Shown: positions 11,501 to 21,189 of the stretch, piece after piece
Numbering within the stretch: the first letter of the stretch is position 1
Layout: each line of letters begins with the position of its first letter
NCBI GenBank assembly: GCA_036346225.1
Contig: JARFIW010001469.1
Location: 5,674,001 to 5,738,000 of the forward strand
Direction: 5' to 3'
Length of the DNA: 64,000 bases
Source of the DNA: Platerodrilus igneus
Lineage: Eukaryota > Arthropoda > Insecta > Coleoptera > Lycidae
Notes under the pieces: generated by a model
The model's input: the letters and a program-made list of their open reading frames with translations, nothing else
Database searches by the model: none
Told to the model about the DNA's origin: nothing
Position numbers and translations under genes: made by a program

Positions 11501-11838
11501 TGACCCGAGAATGTCACAAGCTTGACCATTGGCTACCGTACAGCTGTGGATCTCCGTTTGGGACAAAGGCAAAGAAAGAGAATAGAGAATATCCCAACCA
11601 GGACCACCAATAATAGTACGAGAAGCGCCAGAATCAAGCAAACCCTTAAATTCGATGTCGAAAATAGTAACAGTAAGATAAGGTCTGTCGTCCTCACGAG
11701 AACTAGCTAAAATAAAATCCAGAACATATTTAGATCGGTCATCAAGACCAGAGAAAGGATTTTCTGAGGAAATAATAGGTACCGAGACAACTGTAGAAGG
11801 GATCGGGTCGGTTTCTCGGCTTAGCGACTCGATCGGTA
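8552..11838 (-). pseudogene. pol: Gypsy-type pol: protease, RT, RNase H, integrase; one internal stop
   Basis: Pol polyprotein of a Ty3/gypsy retrotransposon, read by -1 frameshift from gag. In order: aspartic protease (DSGASRTIIGG, near 11640); reverse transcriptase (SSPIVMVPKKDGTYRFCIDF, MPFGLHNSPATFQRL, active site AYLDDVII); RNase H (TDASDFGLGAVL, TEKECLGVIWAI, TDHHSL); integrase zinc finger (HENHDLPTSGHPG, CKICSAHK); integrase core with CTDIVGP, ADNGVQF and NPAERINR, keeping all three acidic residues; and a chromodomain-free C-terminus (GPFTIRTKLSPWTYIL). The whole frame is open except for one TAA at about 9489-9491, a position where a CAA codon would fit. The break is thus a single nonsense change and the copy is young relative to its neighbours. 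No env follows. Confidence 0.9.
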
Positions 11839-13101
11839 GTTTAAATTCTTGTTACAGCTCGTACAATTGGTACGGGTAACATTAGGTTTACCACAACCAT
11901 AGCAGTGAAGTATTTGAGGTTTAGTACAGGAAGAAGACTTGTGTCCTCGTTGGCCACAGTTCCAACAAGTAACGGAAGAATTAGAAATATTTTTAGGAGC
12001 ATCACTTGCACCAGGTGTAAATGTTTTCAAAGTAGAAACACCAGAATGGGGAGGGACATAAGCAGACGTAAGTTTGCTGCGGACCACAGGACCGGTATAA
12101 GCTAAGTCAGGCTCTAGGAGTTGAGAAAAGTTCAGAGCAGGAGGAGACTTGAAATTATCGGCTTGTATTTTGCGCTGTTCTAGTCTGCGACCCACACGCA
12201 AAAGTTCCGTAATAGTATTCAGATCAAGCAAAGCTAAGTTGGTTTGGTAGAAAGGGGTAAGATTTGGTAAAATAATGTCGAGTTTCTGTAGTTCAGAGAG
12301 AGAGATTGTCAGACGAGCAAATAAATTTTCCATCGTAGCTAAATATACACCAATAGACTCTGAGGGACCCATAGTACGTTGCTTTATTTCCTCTAAAAGT
12401 TTTTCGTTGTAATTAACGGGTTGAAATTCTTCCCTTAATAGTCGAATAACATCTTGCCAATTAGTTAAGGTTTTTCTATGCGCTCTGAATAAAATTAAAG
12501 CTTTTCCCGAAAGTAAGTCTGATGCCGAAGAAAATAGTTGAGAAGCAGAAACGTTGCGTGCCGAGCATAATTCGTCCACGCGTAATAGAAATGCATTTAA
12601 AGACATACGGTCATCACCCGAAAATTTTGAGTCCCATTTAGACACCAGCTGGCCATAACCAGACGTAGCAATTGATTTAGAAATAGATATAGGTATAGGT
12701 AATTCATCAGAAGATTCAGCAGAAGTAAGATCATCCTCAGTATCAGTAGTAGTCGGATTAATAGTAGCCGTAGAAACAAGTGGTACCCTAGGTGAAGTGG
12801 AAGAACGTCTAAAGCGACGGTATAACCTATCGCAATCACTGCGTAAATTACTAACACATAGCAACAACTTTCGCTGTATTACTGTTTCAGCGTCAGAAGT
12901 AACATTCATGCGTTGGATTCTCCCTTTGAGATGCATAGCAAGGCTAATAATACGTTTGCCGTCGGCAGTTGAAATATCACCATTAAAATCTTTACTCCTC
13001 GTAGTTAATTCAGTTAAACCTTCAGTCACGGCTTTATTATCAGTCTGAAAATCGATACCAGATTTAAGTGGACTTAGAGTTTCCGAAGATTCCATTTTCA
13101 A
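11821..13101 (-). CDS. gag: Gypsy-type gag, intact
   Basis: Structural protein of the retrotransposon (426 residues) that would form virus-like particles and bind genomic RNA in the cytoplasm. The N-terminal third is Ser/Thr-rich. The middle (about residues 150-300) carries the capsid-type helical region with WDSKFSGDDRMSLNAFLLRV and LLREEFQP. Near the C-terminus are a CCHC zinc knuckle (CWNCGQRGHKSSSC) and a second, Cys-only cluster (CYGCGK, CTSC). The start at 13101 is the first ATG after the PBS and an approximately 430 bp leader. The frame has no breaks. The end overlaps pol with a slippery site. Confidence 0.88.
   Translation of the reverse strand: MKMESSETLSPLKSGIDFQTDNKAVTEGLTELTTRSKDFNGDISTADGKRIISLAMHLKGRIQRMNVTSDAETVIQRKLLLCVSNLRSDCDRLYRRFRRSSTSPRVPLVSTATINPTTTDTEDDLTSAESSDELPIPISISKSIATSGYGQLVSKWDSKFSGDDRMSLNAFLLRVDELCSARNVSASQLFSSASDLLSGKALILFRAHRKTLTNWQDVIRLLREEFQPVNYNEKLLEEIKQRTMGPSESIGVYLATMENLFARLTISLSELQKLDIILPNLTPFYQTNLALLDLNTITELLRVGRRLEQRKIQADNFKSPPALNFSQLLEPDLAYTGPVVRSKLTSAYVPPHSGVSTLKTFTPGASDAPKNISNSSVTCWNCGQRGHKSSSCTKPQILHCYGCGKPNVTRTNCTSCNKNLNYRSSR
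11839..11845 (-). promoter_or_regulatory. Slippery heptamer for -1 gag-pol frameshift
   Basis: The minus strand reads T TTA AAC in the gag frame, ten codons before... the gag stop lies only a few codons downstream. A tandem -1 slip on this canonical X XXY YYZ heptamer continues as CTA CCG ATC and stays open through the protease and the rest of pol. The placement inside the gag-pol overlap and the exact phase fit programmed frameshifting as in many retroelements. A downstream stem or pseudoknot was not established. Confidence 0.75.
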
Positions 13102-13510
13102 AATATTCCTAAAGGATTTACGAAGTTCGGATACAGGTACCTTTGCATCGAACCCACGAGAACCGACTTCATATTTGAGTTCAGCTTCATGTTACCGATC
13201 CACTTTTAATTTCCAATAGTCGCCCATTATTATAGAATTGACAAACAACACCCAAATATTTAAAGACACAAAACGAATTATTAGGCTTGTTCGATAGAGA
13301 AACTAAATTAACGAAATAACTAAATACTAAACAAAATCCAGTTCAAACGAAAAGAAAAAAAAATAATTAGGAGCCGATACACCCAAACAAAAAAAAATCA
13401 ATGCCAAAAAACATCAAGGTCAAAAAAAAATTTAAAAAAAGAAAGTCAAGAGCAAATCAAAGAAATCGAGAGGAAGAAAAAATAATATCTGGCCAATCAA
13501 AAAAAAATCG

Positions 13511-13531
13511 AGCCCCACACGTTGAGCGCCA
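13511..13531 (-). promoter_or_regulatory. Primer binding site
   Basis: On the minus strand, TGGCGCTCAACGTGTGGGG begins eight bases after the LTR terminus AACGTAACA. TGGCGC starts are used by Lys-type tRNA primers. A second, better match to that class (TGGCGCCCAACGTGG) lies about 30 bp upstream, inside the LTR, and is also present inside the solo LTR at 36184-36197. Confidence 0.65.
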
Positions 13532-14135
13532 AAATTTCTGTTACGTTTTTTCGTGGCCGCCACGTTGGGCGCCAAATTTATGCTACGTTGGCTCGTAGCC
13601 GTACGTAACACAAACAAAATCAAAGAAATGACCGGGCTCAATCGGAGAGTAGGGGGGGTTGTAGAAAGCAGACTGGCCTATGATGTATGCGGCGGTAAGG
13701 AGTTAGTAACCATACCTGCAAGAAAATTAGTTAAGCAAACCTGAAAAAAAAGAATAAGTATAGCAGCAATGAAAAGTCTAAGTTATTCAGTACTTTGTAG
13801 AATGTAAAAAAAAGAAACTGTTTGGATAATCTATATAATATAACAACGGTAAAAGCAATACAGAAAAATGTTTAGTACACAGTGAGGTAATATTGGGGAG
13901 TAGCAGAAACGTTTCCTCACACACCAATTAAACATAAATCAGACAAAATATTAACAAAAGATAAATAGATAAGACACAATTGATATGAGTAATTCAGCAG
14001 TATTGATTTTTTTTTCTTTCTCTTTTTTTTTAATCGCAGGCAAGTCTATTGTAAAAGGTATCAGGACGACGAAGATATGGCAAAACCACGGATAGATATT
14101 TAAAGTAATAATAAATAGGAATAGTTCAACTTACA

Positions 14136-14668
14136 CAACCAGGAGCACAGGAAGAGTTTCTATAGAATTGGACTAGTTCGGCTACTGATAGCCTTGCAGT
14201 TGGAGTTGGTGGAGTGTGGGGTGTCCATGGTTCCATCCCATTATCAACTTGAAACTTGACACTACTATCAACTGAAGATTGTTCTTTTACTTTCTGTAAC
14301 TGATCGAAAGCTTCCTGATAGCTTGGTAAACCGGATGCACTGGTGTAGCTTGGCAAAGATTCACAGTCTATTCGCGGGGGTGGAATTTGTGGTACAACAG
14401 ACAGGAACACATGCAACACACGCAACTAAGAACAATTAAAGTTAGTATAATTCCGATCCAAACATCCGTCAAGAATTTTTCGTATTGCGGATCTGCTTCA
14501 GCAGAAAGAACTTCGTCAATTTCTGAAGCTAATCTCAGTTGGTAAAGGCATTGTTTGAATACGGTAAAACATTTAAAAACACGACAAACGCAACTACGTA
14601 ACCAAGTAGTGCACCAAAAGTAACTAACGAATGTACCATTTTTATTTAAGGCACTTCTCTCTTAAAAG
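14136..14668 (-). pseudogene. Commissureless-like membrane protein segment inside the LTR
   Basis: Two overlapping frames on the LTR sense strand read as parts of one small membrane protein. The upstream frame, open from about 14665, gives an acidic juxtamembrane stretch ([18 protein letters not shown]), one transmembrane helix ([17 protein letters not shown], about 14463-14395) and a Cys-rich LLYHKF end, then a stop. The other frame (14425-14126) gives CESLPSYTSASGLPSYQEA and a Pro/Thr-rich tail. One membrane span plus tandem LPSY motifs is the layout of insect Commissureless proteins, which sort the Robo receptor to endosomes through WW-domain ubiquitin ligases. The frames meet at a C-run (14376-14383), where one missing base separates them. 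The frame runs into the LTR's TGTAAGT. It could be a captured exon, or a host exon abutting the element; capture is favoured by the LTR alignment. Confidence 0.55.
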
Positions 14669-15027
14669 CAAAAGCACAAACACATTCATGACACACAAAA
14701 AAAATTATTTATAGAATAGATCACGCGAAAGTGACGTAAAGAAAAAAAAATGATGTAAAGAATAGATCACGGAATACGCCACTGATTTAGTTACATGTTG
14801 TTTACAGTTTACAGTTCAATTATACAAAAATTAGGTTGGGTCAAGTCAAAAGTTCATTTTACCGGTTATTCGCGTCCTTCACCTACATTTACTTACGTTG
14901 AAACAATTTAAAACTATTTCCTTAATTGTGAAGAACATGCCGAATAAGTAAATACACAGCTTTTTCCCAAAAGAAACTCAACTCAAAACACAATTAGTAA
15001 AGCAACAAGGAAACAGTATTTTTCACG

Positions 15028-15075
<48 letters not shown>

Positions 15076-15491
15076 CTGCTACTATCTATCTATCTGTATG
15101 ATTTCTACCCCCCTTTTTATTACTACTCACTGTCCGTCACTCACTCTCTTTTTGCCCCTTTTTGTAGCGCCTTTTGTGAAATGTGCACACTTAACGCACA
15201 CCCCGTATTTGCAACGTTTGGTTGGTTCTTTAATTAAATTATTTATTTCAATGCCTCGACTATTTAAGCTCTTAATCTCAGGGTGTTTAACTACTTATAG
15301 TGAGTTCTGTTATAAGTAGATGTACCAAGTCCAACCAAAGTGCACTCTTTGTTTTAGTACTAAATTTTTTAACTGTATTTTTGTATATGCCAAAATTTCT
15401 ATTAAGATCAACGACGCTTTGTGCCAAATTAAATTACTACCAAAATTTATGACTATTTTTGACGTTTAAGATGTTTCAGCACTCACCTGGT

Positions 15492-15836
15492 TTACACTTC
15501 GTTGTTGGCCGCGCTGACTGCTGGCTCAAAATCCGTGTCGCCGTATGCGTCTTTACACTGATGTCCTATTTGGTTGAATTTTGTACCGCCTCCAGGTGTC
15601 GTTCTTGAAATTTTAAGCTGCTCCCCAATACCTGAAATAATTAACCCGAATTTAGAATTTTGAATACCCAGTGCTATAACTTCCCCTGTGTTAATTTCTG
15701 CTTCGAATCCTTCACTACCAATTATTGTTCTCCTTAATCTCGCTCGTCGTGTATTCAATAAATCCGTCCGCTTCTTCTTAATTAATCCAAATCGACTCGT
15801 TGTCCTTTTACAAATTGCCCGCTGCTCCGCTACCAA
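15492..15836 (-). CDS. Unrecognised 114-residue frame in repeat A
   Basis: A basic N-terminal half (TSRFGLIKKKRTDLLNT, RRARLRR) is followed by EINTGEVIALGIQNSKFGLI, a Gly-rich stretch and an acidic end. The central segment is the best conserved part of the two repeat copies: copy B reads ISAGEVKLQGIQNSKFG at about 20110-20060. In both copies the sequence just past this region ends in a consensus splice donor (GTGAGTGCTG near 15486, GTGAGTACTG near 19912). It may be a leader exon rather than a full protein. No family was recognised, and coding status is uncertain. Confidence 0.3.
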   Translation of the reverse strand: MVAEQRAICKRTTSRFGLIKKKRTDLLNTRRARLRRTIIGSEGFEAEINTGEVIALGIQNSKFGLIISGIGEQLKISRTTPGGGTKFNQIGHQCKDAYGDTDFEPAVSAANNEV

Positions 15837-15849
15837 TCTATAACTCGCT

Positions 15850-16090
15850 ATCCAAATCCAACTACTGTTCCTTTATATGTCCTCCCGATCTCCTTGCTAC
15901 CTTTAACTCGCTTTAAATCGCTATCCAAATTCAAACTCCGTTCCTTTATATAAATCTTCCCAATGTCCTGCTACTTATAAATTGCTTTCCAAATCCAAAC
16001 TCCGTTCCTTTATATAAATCTTCCCAATATCCTGCTACCTTTAACACGCTATCCAAATTCAACTTCTTTCCTTATAACCACTCGCTTTCC
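15850..16090. repeat. Tandem repeat of about 64 bp with TATA motifs
   Basis: Three to four imperfect tandem units, each with ctccgttcctttatataaat, ttcccaat and cctgctac; the two best units start near 15933 and 15997. On the minus strand each unit contains TATATAAAGGAAC, so the array presents several TATA-like boxes in a row just upstream of the 114-residue frame. Repeated promoter units are common in LTRs. Confidence 0.6.
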
Positions 16091-16896
16091 AAATCTAACT
16101 TATCCGTCGTTTTTCCGTCGCACAATTACCAATCTTTACTTTATGCTTTTGTCGCTGTTGCTTCTTTACCACACTTTATTAAATCAAAACTCTTTTAGAA
16201 ACAAATACTTTTATTTACTTTTTTTTCAAAATCGTTACAAATTAGCACAGTATAAAAAAACACGTCTTTTTTACCAATAAAGTTCGAAAATAATCTCCTG
16301 TTGTTTGCTTTCTACGGCAACCATTTTAACTTTTCTCGCCTACTACCCCATAATTAAATCGTCCAATAATATTCGCACACTACGTTTGTGTCGCACATAC
16401 CATAGCTCATGTCCTTTCTACATTTTTATAAATCACATTAAATTCTATCATTGGTCCAAAATAATTACAGTTCATCAATCACATTTGATGTTGTTATAAC
16501 TAATAATTTAGAATTTACAAACATTGTCCAAAAGTTGATTCTATTTAAAATGCAAAACCAAAATAAATTACACTAGAACCTGGATGCGTAATCGATATTA
16601 AACATTCATAGACGCATCCGGTTTCCGGACGGCAAATGTACTTTCAAAGGCCTTTAACATTCAAACTCGGTATAAACCATTGAGCACTGCACATCTCACT
16701 ACGTCATTTAGTCATTTCGATATTACCTTTTGGCACTTAATTTTAACTACCATTTTGAATGGTATTTTAGCATATGTAGAATACGGGAAACATACATTTT
16801 TAAGTTTATATGATCAAATATGTGGATTATTTTGCTTGGCATATACGACCTTGTACTAAACCACCCTCAGAACTCTTGGTATCTCCCTTATACACT

Positions 16897-16943
<47 letters not shown>

Positions 16944-17423
16944 GAACGTAGAGCAAACTACAACTCCCCATCTGTTTATCTCTACTCGTTCTATTCCAAC
17001 CTCTTATCGATAACTAGAAAATCAATAATATCCACTCATTATAATACGACGCATTCACCTAAGGATGTGTTTCAATCTCGATCACCTAACCACACTATCG
17101 AATCGTGGAGAGTGAAAGTCGATAATCGCGTAATATAATATAAAGGGATTATTCGCAAACGAGTTAATAAATATATAAAACATAGAGATAGTAGTTGCAG
17201 AAATGTATTTACGAATTGAGTATTGTAAAAAGGTTAAGCTACGAAAATGCACGTTACAAACGAGCATTTGACAATCAATCACCAATCACGGTATTCCCTT
17301 TCGGGTTAACTAAACCTGGCAGCTCTTTCTGGGGAATATGCAGGTGTAGCTCTAGACTGCTACACTACTTTTACTCTCAGCATCATTTAGATCTTTCTCC
17401 ACGTTCATCGGTCCCTACACACC

Positions 17424-17724
17424 GGCGTCGCCGTGGATCAATGTAGTAAGCGTAAGACTACGGATCCCAAGGTCCTGGGTTCAAATCTCGACACGGTCCA
17501 CTGCTTGAAAAATAGCAGGTGAGCATTTTTCATAAAAATTACGCCCTCGTTCGGATGAGAGGTTAAATAGAGGTCCCGTGTGTGAGTGTTGTCACGCACG
17601 TTAAAGATCCCTACCTTGCCTGGAACGGCAAAGGTTCGGCAAAATTCTAAATTTCCAGGCAACAAAAAACTCGCCTCCTGGCCAATGTAGTACCTTCGAG
17701 TGGAGCATTGGAAATATTAATGAA
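17424..17724 (+). repeat. tRNA-derived SINE, copy 2
   Basis: A 301 bp copy between perfect 15 bp duplications cggtccctacacacc (17409-17423 and 17725-17739). Its tRNA-like head is more diverged than in copies 1 and 3 (B box GGTTCAAATCT). The core GTTCGGATGAGAGG and the terminal CCAATG...CATTGG hairpin are kept. The stem equivalent to 3081-3100 reads CCTTGCC/GGCAA, a paired change relative to copies 1 and 3. Confidence 0.92.
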
Positions 17725-17739
17725 CGGTCCCTACACACC

Positions 17740-19458
17740 TCCTTTGCCTCTGCAACATACATTCATTGCTTTTGGGCATGCTCTTTTATTCCTCAGACTT
17801 CTCACCTGTCATTCTATCAGTACGCTTTAAACCATTCTTCTCGTAAAATATAAACGCTTCTAATAGCATTGAGAAAAGCTATTTCGTTACCTTGAACGTG
17901 TTCAGTTGGCTCAAGTTTATAGACCATAAGCCCTCTGTTCATTAGTTCATTCTAGGTATTGTAGTTCGAAAATAATAAATCGCTATCGTTTCTATAATAG
18001 TTAGGCAACCGGTTATATGCTTTACTCCATAGTGCTGTAAGAAAGCTTGTAAACTTACCTCACCATTTGAACGGACGTCATCTTATGCGACAAATTCATA
18101 GAAATCGTTATAGTTCATTGAGATCTTTTGTTTTCTTTAATTGGCTGTTGCTTGCAAGCCGTGTTCTGAGAATATTTTGCAAATGCTGTCTGGAAAAATA
18201 TTTAATAGGTTTTGTTCACAGAATACTTAAGATATTATAGTTAGGAATTGTTTGTGAAAAGACAAAAGAAATTTAATCAGAATTCGACCTCATAAGATTT
18301 TCAAATTATCCATTTACAAACAAATAATTTACATACTAAATTCTTAAGGAATCTAACCCACTTAAGTACATAAAATAAGCGCAAATGTTTTTAAAAAAAT
18401 TCGAAGACAATGATTTACCATTAACTTGTTGATTGTCCTCTTCTCTTGTTACGTAGACTTATGTTGAAAATGTTAATTAATGGAAACCTAAGTCGTTGTA
18501 ATAACACTTTATTGTATATATTTATTCCAGGCTTCAATGTTTTTAATAATATACATACAATCTTACATCTATATAATGTGACCACGCCGTACGCCATTAG
18601 ACCGAGAGAGTTCATTAACCTAACTTAAATTTATATAAGATAATGACAGATGATTAGAACTAATAGTAACATAACTGCAACTCACGGTTACATTAGAAGA
18701 TTACACTGTGGATTTTAGTGTCATAGATCAATTCTTTAACAGATACTTTTACAATTCTATTTCGCACGTTATTTGTGTTTTATATCTTCCTTTATAGTTA
18801 CTGTAAATTATATAATTGTTTTGAAAGATATCACTTCGAATCAAAAACCATGTTAAATTAGTATAATGTGTGGACATGGGTTTTAACAGGAGGGATTGTT
18901 AGATTTTGGTTTTAATTAGAAAGTAAAAGAAAAATGTTGTTATGCATAAAAGGGCAACAGAATTTAAGCTGCTGCAAAAGACATTACATCTGGCTTTAAA
19001 CGATAAACTAAAGCAACCGACTTGTCAATATTAATTTCGCTCCATAAAAATCTACGAACTTTTATTTCAAATATTTATAGCTTCCCAGTGATGTGTAGTA
19101 ACGGTAAAGGTTAATTTAAATAAATACTTAGGGGTTGTTCATATGTGCACACACTAAATTTAAATCTTCTTTTAAATTTAACGAATAAACAACAAACAGT
19201 TAAACGAAATCGAACTAAGTTTCTTTTCTAATAAATTATTGAAACACAACACAAATTAACTTGATTATAGAAATGCATTTTTGCAAATGGGCATTCTTTT
19301 GTATACAAGTGCAATGTATGTAAATAAACATTCGTTAGTATGCGTTCGTATGGATTTTTCTGACATTCTTTGTTCACAACCTAATTACCTAAAAAGCACG
19401 TACTTCGTCATCGATAGTGAGGGTCAAAACGTAATATTTTTAGATTACTTTCTTTTAA
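17740..19458. other. No recognisable feature
   Basis: AT-rich sequence with only short frames on either strand. No terminal repeats, protein motifs or RNA genes were recognised. It separates SINE copy 2 from the interrupted solo LTR that starts at 19463. Confidence 0.5.
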
Positions 19459-19477
19459 TGCGAGTTATGTATCCCCA

Positions 19478-19479
<2 letters not shown>

Positions 19480-19515
<36 letters not shown>

Positions 19516-21189
19516 CATATATATATATTCTTTTGCTCACCCCCCCCCCTTTATATGTATTTACTTTAACTGTGGTTTATTTATTTACAATTTTTATCTA
19601 CTTGACAGTGTGAAAATTTTGACTCTTATATTTCGTGCTTTAACTAAGTTTGGTCGGTCTACAAAACAAAACTATATGAATATGCCTCGACTATTGAAAC
19701 TCGCCTTCTCAGGGTATCCACACCTACCTACCGTGGGTTCAGTGATAGGTAGATGGTCACTACACCAACCAAACTGCACTACCTTTATTTTAGTACATGT
19801 AACCTTATATTCGTATATGCCAAATTTTTAATAAGCAGATCCACGTAGCCTTGTGCCAAATCAATTACTCTTACCAATTTGACTTTGACGTATCAAAAAC
19901 ACAGTACTCACCCGATTTACGCGTCGCTCTGAACTTTGGCTCAAAATCTCAATCACCGGATGGTTCTTCACACTGCGTTGCACTATCGCTATGGCTCCTC
20001 TGCTTTCCAGACACCAGGTTTTGCTATACTTAATTTTGATATTCACCCAAATCTATAAATAATGCCCAAATTTAGAATTTTGAATACCTTGCAATTTTAC
20101 TTCCCCCGCGCTAATTTTCCTATAATTATGCCTTCTTTCCGTATAATACTCCTGCTAATCCAACGCTATCCTTTCTTTAATCTGCTCGTTCCAATTCTAT
20201 GCTCCTTTCTAGTTTCCACTCAATACCAATCTATCCGCAATGCACTATCCAAATCACTCCAAGTAGTTTCTCCTTCAGTCTAATAAATCCAATCCAATTC
20301 CTTTCTGCCTTAATCCAACTCGTTCCAAACATCCACTATTAATTCCGCCTGTTTCAATTTCGCTCCAATTCACTCTTACAACTTTCCACTCGTCTTTACT
20401 ATTATTATTATTCCACTCACTTATCTATACCCTTCTTTGTTTCAATTAAAGACTTAAACTTTTCAAAATAATTTATTTACTCTTTTTAATATTCAAATTA
20501 GCGCAGTATACAAAAAACACGTCTTGTTACAAAAATATTTTAATCGAACTCCGTTATTTATGTTTACCTAGGTGATACCACCTTTTAAATTATGCCTACT
20601 CTTTATACATTTTACAAATTCCCCATCCAATTAAATCGTCCCAACTAGTTTGTGTCACTAATACCTATAATTCATCTTTTACACTTTACAATTTTATACT
20701 TAAATGTTCAATCATTGGTTCATATGACCAAAAACACGTCACCCTTCAATCAGCTTGGACAATATTTTCACTTATAATTTTGATACTACAAGCTTGTCCA
20801 AAGGTTGATTCTACTAAATAAGTGCCGAAATGTTTCACATATAAACCTGGCTCTGTGTGGTGAATAGTGGAACTTCTACAGACGCATCCGGTTTTTCGAT
20901 TAGCGAATGTACATTCTTTGGCTTATTAACGTACAGCTTAGTATAGATCCTTGAATACTGTGCTTTCTCACGTCATCAAGTCATTGTTTTACGTCTTGGC
21001 ACTTCTACTTTGACTAATATACTTCAAATACTTTAACATTTGTAAAGTACGGCAAACACAAAATTTTCAGTTACGTGATCTGATATTTGGCTTTATTTGG
21101 CATATACACAACCTTCAAACAAAATAATCTTTATACCCTTTTAGCTATTACTAATACTTCAATATATATATATATATATATATATATAT
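19480..21189. mobile_element. (TA)n-bounded 1.7 kb repeat, copy B
   Basis: Second copy of the repeat at 15030-16941, between (TA)n tracts at about 19480-19528 and 21161-21189; the unique part can be read as TG...CA from 19534 to 21161. It aligns with copy A in order along its length, with many substitutions and indels. The minus-strand GTGAGT near 19912 and the GIQNSKFG-coding segment are kept, while the reading frame is broken. It lies in a TA-rich site of an errantivirus LTR, as copy A lies in a TA-rich site of a gypsy LTR. Confidence 0.6.

Larger units (their letters stand above)
15030..16941. mobile_element. (TA)n-bounded 1.8 kb repeat, copy A
   Basis: Inserted into the gypsy LTR. It is bounded by (TA)n tracts at about 15030-15073 and 16900-16941; the unique part can be read as TG...CA from 15077 to 16899. 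It aligns over its whole length with 19534-21161; shared words include atgcctcgactatt, ctcaggg, ttgtgccaaat, attcaaaattctaaatt, cacgtctt and cagacgcatccggttt. The minus strand looks like the sense strand: tandem TATA-like repeats, a 114-residue frame and a GTGAGT splice-donor-like end. It could be the solo LTR of an element that targets TA-rich sites. No recognised protein is encoded. Confidence 0.6.
13539..17258 (-). repeat. Long gypsy 5' LTR with cargo segment and inserted element
   Basis: LTR of the minus-strand element, TG...CA from 17258 down to 13539. The promoter end (17258-16945) aligns with the start of the solo LTR at 34459-34720; matches include caaactac, catctgttt and acgagttaataaatata. 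The 3' 597 bp (14135-13539) aligns along its whole length with 35625-36218. The middle (15025-14136) does not align, except for a weak match near 14990, and carries a Commissureless-like frame. A 1.8 kb (TA)n-bounded element interrupts the LTR at 15030-16941, exactly where the solo copy has a short taattaatatata. Without it the LTR would be about 1.8 kb, like the solo copy (1,760 bp). A possible TSD is aacg at 17259-17262; the other end is lost. Confidence 0.8.

Noticed and set aside
15077..15319. Possible small secreted protein (73 residues, plus strand)
   Set aside because: The frame is not kept in repeat copy B and the minus strand shows the regulatory-looking signals.
14135..17258. Simple host comm gene next to a short 597 bp LTR
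   Set aside because: Sequence beyond the Commissureless-like segment (16945-17258) aligns with the promoter end of the TSD-delimited solo LTR, so the segment lies inside LTR boundaries. The simple model is kept only as an alternative.
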